Assembly: GCF_900141735.1 (NCBI RefSeq)
Contig: NZ_FQYO01000004.1
Location: forward strand, 1-64,000
Source of the DNA: Wenxinia saemankumensis
GTDB lineage: Bacteria > Pseudomonadota > Alphaproteobacteria > Rhodobacterales > Rhodobacteraceae
Direction of reading: 5' to 3'
DNA length: 64,000 nucleotides
The notes under the pieces are model-generated. The model was not told the DNA's origin. It was given only the letters and a program-made list of their open reading frames with translations, and made no database searches. This document shows positions 58,012-64,000 of this stretch, one piece after another. The position numbers and the translations under genes are program-made. The first letter of the stretch is position 1, and every line of letters starts with the position of its first letter.

Positions 58012-59361
58012 TCAGTCCCCGGAGAGCGGCGCGGACCGGGCCCGCGCCACGTCCAGCGCGGACCCTTCCAGCACCTTCACCTCGCGCTGCGGGAAGGGGA
58101 TCGAGATGCCGTTCGCCTGGAACGCGTCCCAGAGGGCGAGATAGACGTTGCCGCGGATGTTCGTCAGGCCCCCGGTCGGGTCCTCGATCCAGAAGCGCAG
58201 GATGTAGTCGACGCTGGAATCCCCGAAGCCGGTGATGTGGCAGACCGGCGGCTTGTCGGTCAGCACGCGGGTCACGCCCTTCGCCGCCTCGATCGCCACC
58301 CGGCGCACCTTGTGGGGATCGTCCGCGTAGGCGGTGCCGAAGAAGATGTCGAGCCGCACGAACTCGTTGTTGTGCGACCAGTTCACCACCTGCCCGGTGA
58401 TCAGGTCCTCGTTCGGGACGAGGTATTCCTTGCCGTCCCGAGTCGTGATCGACACGTAGCGCGCGCCCAGCGCGGTGATCCAGCCGAACGTGTCGCCGAT
58501 CGTAATGACGTCCCCGGGCTTCACCGACTTGTCGAGCAGGATGATGACCCCCGAGACGAGGTTCGACACCACCTTCTGCAGGCCGAAGCCGATCCCGACG
58601 CCGATCGCCCCCGACAGCACGGCGAGGCCGGTGAGGTCGACCCCGACGATCCTGAGGCCGGTGAAGAAGGCCGCGGCATAGAGGACGATCTGCAGCACCT
58701 TCGTCGCCAGCACCTGCATCGAGGGGCTGATATCCTCGTTCGAGCGGATCCGGGCCGAGGCCGAATTGGTGACGAACCGTGCCGCGACGATCAGCACGCA
58801 GAGCCAGAACACCGCCTGGACCAGCGTCCAGAGCGAGAGCCGGAACTCGCCCATCGACAGTGCGGTCCCGTCGAGCAGCCGCACCGCCTCGTCCCGAAGG
58901 CCGAGGATGCTGAGCCCGATCCAGATCCAGGCCGAATAGCGCACGAGGGTCCGCATCAAGGGGTTGCCGATCAGGCGCGTGGCGAAGACCACCACCAGCC
59001 AGGCGGTGGCGAGGTTCGCCGCCACGCCCAGCAGGTAGGACCGCGACGGCCAGGTCGCCTCGCGCATGATCCAGACGGTCAGCCACAGCAGCGCGACGAA
59101 GAAGATCGGCGTCAGCCGCCGGTGGAGCACGATCAGCATCCGCAGCCGCCACATCGGCCAGTCCTTGTGGCTGCGCATCCAGTCATGGAAGCGCGGCGCC
59201 GCCCAGGCGCGGATCGCCATCGCCGAGAGGAACAGGGCGACCAGGATCAGCAGCTGGTAGAGGTTCCATTCCCGCGCGAGCGAGCGGAGGAGCATCTCGG
59301 CCTCGCCGAGAAGGCCGGTGCCGAGCTGGCGCAGCTCGGAAATCGTCAGATCGTCATCCAT
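58012..59361 (-). CDS. MscS-family mechanosensitive channel
   Basis: 449 residues. Several N-terminal membrane segments precede the pore helix and beta domain: GLAVLSGAIGVGIGFGLQKVVSNLVSGVIILLDKSVKPGDVI with the Gly/Ala-packed pore, then FGWITALGARYVSITTRDGKEYLVPNEDLI, and a C-terminal alpha/beta part. The channel protects cells from hypo-osmotic shock. It is longer than E. coli MscS (286) because of the additional membrane helices. Confidence 0.93.
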   Translation of the reverse strand: MDDDLTISELRQLGTGLLGEAEMLLRSLAREWNLYQLLILVALFLSAMAIRAWAAPRFHDWMRSHKDWPMWRLRMLIVLHRRLTPIFFVALLWLTVWIMREATWPSRSYLLGVAANLATAWLVVVFATRLIGNPLMRTLVRYSAWIWIGLSILGLRDEAVRLLDGTALSMGEFRLSLWTLVQAVFWLCVLIVAARFVTNSASARIRSNEDISPSMQVLATKVLQIVLYAAAFFTGLRIVGVDLTGLAVLSGAIGVGIGFGLQKVVSNLVSGVIILLDKSVKPGDVITIGDTFGWITALGARYVSITTRDGKEYLVPNEDLITGQVVNWSHNNEFVRLDIFFGTAYADDPHKVRRVAIEAAKGVTRVLTDKPPVCHITGFGDSSVDYILRFWIEDPTGGLTNIRGNVYLALWDAFQANGISIPFPQREVKVLEGSALDVARARSAPLSGD

Positions 59362-59397
59362 CGCCGCAGCATGGCGCGGGCGCCGGGCGCGCTCAAG

Positions 59398-60246
59398 CTA
59401 CGAAGGCTCGAGCGCCCCGGCCGCGAGACCCAGCGCGCGGTTGCCGGCGGCGCAGATGCCGGGCCAGATCCAGCCCATGTGGAAGAGATCCGGCACCTCG
59501 TGCAGCGTCACGTCCCGCCCCGCGTCCCGCGCGGCCCCGGCGAAAAGGCGCGCATCCCCAAGAAGCACCTCGCGCGCGCCCGAGATCAGCGTGACCGGCG
59601 GCAGGGCGGAGAGATCGGCGAGGGTCGGCGATTGCTCGGGATCCGCCGGATCGAGCGTGCCGAAGGTCTGCCGGGCGAGGTCGGTATCGCCCTGCGGATC
59701 CACCATCGGGTCGCGATCCGCATGCGCGGCGCGGGTCTCCGACCGGCCGGTGCGGTCGGTATTCGGGGACAAGGCGACGATCCGGCGGACGCGTTCCGGC
59801 GCGGCGAGGCCGAGGATCAGCGCCAGGTGCCCGCCCGCGCTGTCGCCGACGAGATCGACCGGGCCCGCCATCGCCTCCAGCACCGCGAGACCGTCCGCCT
59901 TCTGCGCCGGCCAGCGATGCTCGGGGGCGAGACGGTATTCCGGCAGGATCACCGGGCGGTCCAGCCGCTGCGCCAATGCAAGGGCCGCGTTGCCGTGGCT
60001 CCCTGCCCCGCCGAAGACGTAGCCGCCCCCGTGGAACCAGAGGACGGGGGCGCCGGTCTCCGGCCCGTAGGTGCGGGCCGGGAGACCGCCCAGTTCGGCG
60101 GCGCGGCCCGCCGGCTGGGGACCGGCCAGCGCGTCGAAGGTGCGGCGCATCTCGTCGGGCGATCCCTCGACCGGGTGCGCCTCGATCCAGTCCAGCAGTG
60201 CCGGACCGTCGCCGCGCGGGCCGCCCTCGTCATGCGATGTCGTCAT
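59398..60246 (-). CDS. Alpha/beta hydrolase, HSL/kynurenine-formamidase-like
   Basis: 282 residues. Oxyanion motif WFHGGGYVFGG, nucleophile VGDSAGGHLAL, likely acid and base in GAREVLLGDARLF and DLFHMGW. The HGGGY and short form fit arylformamidase/carboxylesterase groups. The substrate is not assignable. ATG 60246 is used; the frame can be opened three codons earlier only with TTG. It is divergent from xdhA. Confidence 0.88.
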   Translation of the reverse strand: MTTSHDEGGPRGDGPALLDWIEAHPVEGSPDEMRRTFDALAGPQPAGRAAELGGLPARTYGPETGAPVLWFHGGGYVFGGAGSHGNAALALAQRLDRPVILPEYRLAPEHRWPAQKADGLAVLEAMAGPVDLVGDSAGGHLALILGLAAPERVRRIVALSPNTDRTGRSETRAAHADRDPMVDPQGDTDLARQTFGTLDPADPEQSPTLADLSALPPVTLISGAREVLLGDARLFAGAARDAGRDVTLHEVPDLFHMGWIWPGICAAGNRALGLAAGALEPS

Positions 60247-60407
60247 GGCGGCCAAACCCCGCCTCGGCCCGCGCGGTTCCGCCCCTTGCCAAACCGCGCC
60301 CGGCTCGCTTCAATCGGACGTTCATACGGGGCCCCGGTCTACGCCGCATCGACCGGGAGGAGAGGCCCCCACGGGGACCCTTTCGGTAAGGCGGCGGGAC
60401 CATATCC

Positions 60408-61934
60408 ATGAAGGTCAGGTTTTCTCTGAACGGGGAACCTTGCGAAGCGGAGGCGCCGCCGACGCGCACGCTTCTCGACTGGCTGCGCGAGACGCGCGGC
60501 CTTACCGGCACCAAGGAAGGCTGCAACGAGGGCGATTGCGGCGCCTGCACGGTGATGGTCACCGACGAAAGCGGCGCGCGGGCGCTGAACGCCTGCATCC
60601 TGTTCCTGCCGCAGATCGAGGGCGCGGCGATCCGCACGGTCGAGGGGCTGAGCGGCCCGGACGGGCAGATGCACCCGGTCCAGCGCGAGATGATCACCCA
60701 TCACGGCAGCCAGTGCGGCTTCTGCACCCCGGGCATCGCCGTGTCGCTGGCGGTCGCGCATCTGAACGGGCGGCGCGACCACGACGCGGTGCTGTCGGGC
60801 AATCTCTGCCGCTGCACGGGCTACGCCCCCATCGTGCGGGCCGCCGAGGCGGCGGAGGAGGCGGAGGTGCCGGACTGGATGCGCGACGCCCCGGTCGGTG
60901 GCGAAGCGCGGCACGGCGGGGCGACGGAGCCCGGCCGCGAAGGCGGGATCGGCCGGGGCACGGACTGGGGCGAGGCCGCCCCGGCGCTCGGCACCGGCGC
61001 CTCGGACGAGGGCGACCCGGGCGAGGCATCGGGCGGGTATCGTCCGCGCTCGGCGGACGAGCTGGCTGGGTGGTATCTGCGCCACCCGGACGCGGTGCTG
61101 GTCGGCGGGGCGACGGATGTCGGCCTCTGGGTGACGAAGGGGCTGCGCGACCTCGGCACCGTCGCCTTCCTGAACGGCTGCGCGGACCTCGCCCGGATCG
61201 AGGAGGTCCCGGGCGGCCTGCGCTTCGGCGCCGGGGTGACGATGACCCGCGTGATGGAGGCGCTGGCCGCTCCGCTGCCGAGCTACGCCGCGATGATCGC
61301 GCGCTACGGCTCGGTCCAGGTGCGCAACGCCGCGACCATCGGCGGCAACATCGCCAACGGTTCGCCCATCGGGGACAACCCGCCCGCGCTGATCGCGCTC
61401 GGCGCCACGCTGCACCTGCGGCGGGGGGACGAGATGCGCGACCTCGCCATCGAGGACTTCTTCCTGGACTACGGCAGGCAGGACCGGCGGGAGGGCGAGT
61501 TCGTCACCGGCGTGACGGTCCCGGTCGAGGCGCCGACTTTCCGGGTCTGGAAGATCTCCAAGCGGTTCGACCAGGACATCTCGGCGGTCTGCGGCGCCTT
61601 CCTGCTCGACCTGCGCGGGGCGGGGGGTGCGGACAATCTTCGGGATCCCCGCGAAGGAGGGGATCCGCCCCTGATCGCGGGCGCACGCGTGGCCTTCGGC
61701 GGGATGGCCGGCGTGCCGAAGCGGGCGGCGGCGGTCGAGGCGGCGCTGGCCGGCCAGCCCTTCACCCGCGCCACGATGGCGGCGGCTGCGGCGCGGCTGG
61801 GCGAGGATTTCACCCCGATGAGCGACATGCGGGCGAGCGCGGCCTACCGGCTGGAGGCGGCGGCGGGCCTGCTGACGCGCTACCACGCGGACCTGACCGG
61901 GGCCGAGACCGACGTGCGGAGGATCACGGCATGA
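60408..61934 (+). CDS. xdhA: XdhA, xanthine dehydrogenase small subunit (Fe-S and FAD)
   Basis: 508 residues. It carries electrons from the Mo site in XdhB to NAD in purine breakdown. 2Fe-2S domain cysteines: CNEGDCGAC (39-47) and QCGFCTPG plus NLCRCTG. The FAD domain has [11 protein letters not shown] and [24 protein letters not shown]. The linker between the domains (about 157-212) is unusually long and Gly/Glu-rich. Near residues 403-423 there is an extra segment ([12 protein letters not shown]) encoded by a GGATCCCC...GGGGATCC palindrome. The start is ATG 60408; the stop overlaps the xdhB ATG (ATGA). Confidence 0.95.
   Translation: MKVRFSLNGEPCEAEAPPTRTLLDWLRETRGLTGTKEGCNEGDCGACTVMVTDESGARALNACILFLPQIEGAAIRTVEGLSGPDGQMHPVQREMITHHGSQCGFCTPGIAVSLAVAHLNGRRDHDAVLSGNLCRCTGYAPIVRAAEAAEEAEVPDWMRDAPVGGEARHGGATEPGREGGIGRGTDWGEAAPALGTGASDEGDPGEASGGYRPRSADELAGWYLRHPDAVLVGGATDVGLWVTKGLRDLGTVAFLNGCADLARIEEVPGGLRFGAGVTMTRVMEALAAPLPSYAAMIARYGSVQVRNAATIGGNIANGSPIGDNPPALIALGATLHLRRGDEMRDLAIEDFFLDYGRQDRREGEFVTGVTVPVEAPTFRVWKISKRFDQDISAVCGAFLLDLRGAGGADNLRDPREGGDPPLIAGARVAFGGMAGVPKRAAAVEAALAGQPFTRATMAAAAARLGEDFTPMSDMRASAAYRLEAAAGLLTRYHADLTGAETDVRRITA
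61643..61666. repeat. Palindromic repeat inside xdhA coding sequence
   Basis: GGATCCCC and GGGGATCC (61643-61650 and 61659-61666) enclose GCGAAGGA. This is the form of a widespread proteobacterial intergenic palindrome. Here it is translated as DPREGGDP in frame with xdhA. Confidence 0.7.
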
Positions 61935-64000
61935 CCGCGCTGAAGCCCCTGCCCCATGACAGCGCCCCGCTGCACGTCACCGGGCGCGCGCCTTACGTCG
62001 ACGACATCCCCCTGCCCGCGAACGCGCTGCACCTGGCCTTCGGCCTGTCGCCCGTCGCGAAGGGACGGATCGCCACGATCGACATCGCCGCCGCGCGGGC
62101 GGCGCCCGGCGTGGTGGCGGTCTGGACGGCGGAGGACCTGCCGCGCCGCATCGACGTCTCGCCCGGCGCACATGACGAGCCGCTGCTGGCCGAGGGCGAG
62201 GTGCATTACGCCGGGCAGGCCGTCTTCCTGGTGATCGCCGAGAGCCATCTCGCCGCCCGCAAGGCGGCGCGGCTGGGAAAGGTCGAGTACGAGGAGGGCA
62301 CCCCGATCCTGAGCGTCGAGGAGGCGCTGGCCGCGAACAGCCGGTTCGAGGACGGGCCCCGGATCTGGCAGAAGGGCGAGGCGGCGGCGGCCATCGCGGC
62401 TGCCCCGCACCGCCTCTCGGGATCGATCGAGATCGGCGGGCAGGAGCATTTCTACCTCGAGGGGCAGGCCGCGCTCGCCCATCCCGAGGAGGGGGGCGGC
62501 GCCCGCGTCACCTGCTCGACCCAGCACCCGACCGAGATCCAGCACAAGGTGGCCGACGCGCTGGCCGTGCCGATGGCGCAGGTGCGGGTCGAGACGCGGC
62601 GCATGGGCGGCGGCTTCGGCGGCAAGGAGAGCCAGGGCAACGCGCTCGCCGTGGCCTGCGCGCTGGTGGCGAACGCGTTCGGGCGGCCGGCCAAGATGCG
62701 CTACGACCGCGACGACGACATGGTCATCACCGGCAAGCGGCACGATTTCCGCGTCGACTACGAGGTCGGCTTCGACGAGGCGGGCCGGGTCCGGGGCATC
62801 GACTTCACCCATTATGCCCGCTGCGGCTGGTCGATGGACCTGTCCCTGCCCGTCGCCGACCGGGCGATGCTGCATGCCGACAACGCCTATCACCTGCCGG
62901 CGGTGCGGATCACCTCGCACCGGCTGCGCACGAATACCTGCTCGGCCACCGCCTTCCGCGGCTTCGGCGGGCCACAGGGCGTGCTGGGGATCGAGCGGGT
63001 GATGGACGGGATCGCCCATGCGCTGGACATGGATCCCGTGGAGGTGCGGCGGGTCAACTACTATGCCGATGCGCGCCTTCCGGGGGCCCCGCCCGAGGCA
63101 GGCCGGTCGCCGGAGTATTTGGGGCAAGATAAGGGAGCGGGAACTGGGCAACGCTTCGCCGGGGCGCTGGCGGGGGCCGGCAAGCGCTTCGGCGCGGACC
63201 ATTCGCCGCCCGCCCCCATGGCCGAGGCGCAGACGACGCCCTACGGGATGGAGGTCACGGATTTCCTGCTGAACGCGATGACGCGGCGGCTGCTGGAGAG
63301 CTCGGACTATGCCGCCCGCCGCGCCGCCATCGCGGACTGGAACGCGGAGAGCGACGTGCTGAAGCGGGGGATCGCCTTCTCCCCGGTCAAGTTCGGCATC
63401 TCGTTCACGCTGACCCATCTCAATCAGGCGGGCGCGCTGGTCCATGTCTATCAGGACGGGTCGATCCATCTGAACCACGGCGGCACCGAGATGGGGCAGG
63501 GCCTGAACCAGAAGGTCGCGCAGGTGGCCGCGACGGTGTTCGGGGTCGATCCCGCGCAGGTGCGGATCACCGCGACGGATACCGGAAAGGTGCCGAACAC
63601 CTCGGCCACCGCCGCCTCCTCCGGCTCGGACCTGAACGGCATGGCGGCGAAGGCGGCCTGCGAGACGATCCGGGACCGGATGGCGGACTGCCTCGCCGGG
63701 CTGCACCAGGCGAAGCCCTCCGACGTGGTGTTCGAGGGCGGCGCGGTGCGCATCGGCGGCGAGAGCCTGACCTTCAACCGCGCGGCGACCCTGGCCTACG
63801 AGAACCGGGTGAGCCTGTCCGCGACGGGCTACTACCGCACGCCCGATCTCAGCTGGGACCGGATCGCGGGGCGCGGCCGGCCCTTCTACTACTTCGCCCA
63901 TGGCTGCGCCGTGACCGAGGTCGCGATCGACACGCTGACCGGCGAGAACCGGATCCTGCGGACCGACATCCTGCACGACGTGGGCGCCTCGCTGAACCCG
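61931..64000 (+). CDS. xdhB: XdhB, xanthine dehydrogenase molybdopterin subunit (truncated by the window edge)
   Basis: The first 690 residues are present; the family has about 770-790. It holds the molybdenum cofactor that hydroxylates hypoxanthine and xanthine. Seen: [68 protein letters not shown]. An insertion of about 50 residues (382-432) with [10 protein letters not shown] lies between VRRVNYYAD and QTTPYGM, where relatives are continuous; its DNA is an inverted copy of the dispersed repeat. The frame stays open. Confidence 0.94.
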   Translation, partial: MTALKPLPHDSAPLHVTGRAPYVDDIPLPANALHLAFGLSPVAKGRIATIDIAAARAAPGVVAVWTAEDLPRRIDVSPGAHDEPLLAEGEVHYAGQAVFLVIAESHLAARKAARLGKVEYEEGTPILSVEEALAANSRFEDGPRIWQKGEAAAAIAAAPHRLSGSIEIGGQEHFYLEGQAALAHPEEGGGARVTCSTQHPTEIQHKVADALAVPMAQVRVETRRMGGGFGGKESQGNALAVACALVANAFGRPAKMRYDRDDDMVITGKRHDFRVDYEVGFDEAGRVRGIDFTHYARCGWSMDLSLPVADRAMLHADNAYHLPAVRITSHRLRTNTCSATAFRGFGGPQGVLGIERVMDGIAHALDMDPVEVRRVNYYADARLPGAPPEAGRSPEYLGQDKGAGTGQRFAGALAGAGKRFGADHSPPAPMAEAQTTPYGMEVTDFLLNAMTRRLLESSDYAARRAAIADWNAESDVLKRGIAFSPVKFGISFTLTHLNQAGALVHVYQDGSIHLNHGGTEMGQGLNQKVAQVAATVFGVDPAQVRITATDTGKVPNTSATAASSGSDLNGMAAKAACETIRDRMADCLAGLHQAKPSDVVFEGGAVRIGGESLTFNRAATLAYENRVSLSATGYYRTPDLSWDRIAGRGRPFYYFAHGCAVTEVAIDTLTGENRILRTDILHDVGASLNP
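63112..63135. repeat. Dispersed Rhodobacteraceae-type repeat, copy 3, inside xdhB
   Basis: The inverted core GGAGTATTT, two bases, GGCAAGATAAGGG lies within xdhB and is translated in frame as PEYLGQDKG. The other two full copies (22274 and 28849) are intergenic. Confidence 0.8.

Overview
The window is about 70% G+C, densely packed, and reads as the chromosome of an alphaproteobacterium of the family Rhodobacteraceae (Roseobacter/Rhodobacter group). The evidence is the gene families and their order: a class II NrdJ, an RpoHII-type sigma factor, the divergent alphaproteobacterial HisRS next to hisZ-hisG, the LpoA-like/rsmI/YraN/gshB block, a DinB with an N-terminal zinc ribbon, and CtrA-type TTAACCAT boxes in front of comM. 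I see no rRNA, tRNA, CRISPR array, prophage or insertion sequence. The left edge does carry a strong outward promoter that could serve an rRNA operon outside the window.

Layout: 0.3-1.8 kb msrQ-msrP (periplasmic methionine sulfoxide repair); 2-4.6 kb clpB with a heat-shock promoter; 4.8-10 kb an Ala/Glu-rich membrane protein, pyrF, a small conserved protein, a NUDIX hydrolase, DinB and mnmH; 10.3-22.2 kb an alpha-galactoside locus; 22.4-28.6 kb glycerate kinase, a TPP enzyme, nrdJ and a DUF1489-type gene; 29-32.5 kb hisS-hisZ-hisG-slyX; 32.7-38 kb a lipoprotein, dnaE and rpoH; 38-41.5 kb cobU, a CobC-like phosphatase, a GST and comM; 41.5-49 kb an esterase, gshB, a YraN-family gene, rsmI, an LpoA-like lipoprotein and glnD; 49.2-55 kb an MFS carrier, a hydrolase, an ornithine-cyclodeaminase-family enzyme, a HAD hydrolase, a DMT carrier, rlmH and rsfS; 55-60.2 kb an ABC-F ATPase with a leader peptide, a DMT carrier, MscS and an esterase; 60.4 kb to the end xdhA and a truncated xdhB.

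The most distinctive locus is the 11-kb minus-strand operon at 10.3-21.1 kb. A MelR-like AraC regulator is divergent from an oligopeptide-type ABC importer (binding protein, two permeases, one fused double ATPase). This is followed by a GH4 alpha-galactosidase (MelA), a flavin-dependent tryptophan-halogenase family protein and a second GH4 glycosidase. Most junctions overlap as ATGA. The importer and MelA resemble the rhizobial agp/aga alpha-galactoside system, but a halogenase coupled to a GH4 gene is unexpected.

Other unusual items: a Cro/CI-type helix-turn-helix spliced in frame into NrdJ; dispersed palindromic repeats, two of them inside xdhA and xdhB coding sequence; a probable leader-peptide attenuator ahead of the ABC-F gene; and a long inverted repeat between two genes of the alpha-galactoside operon.
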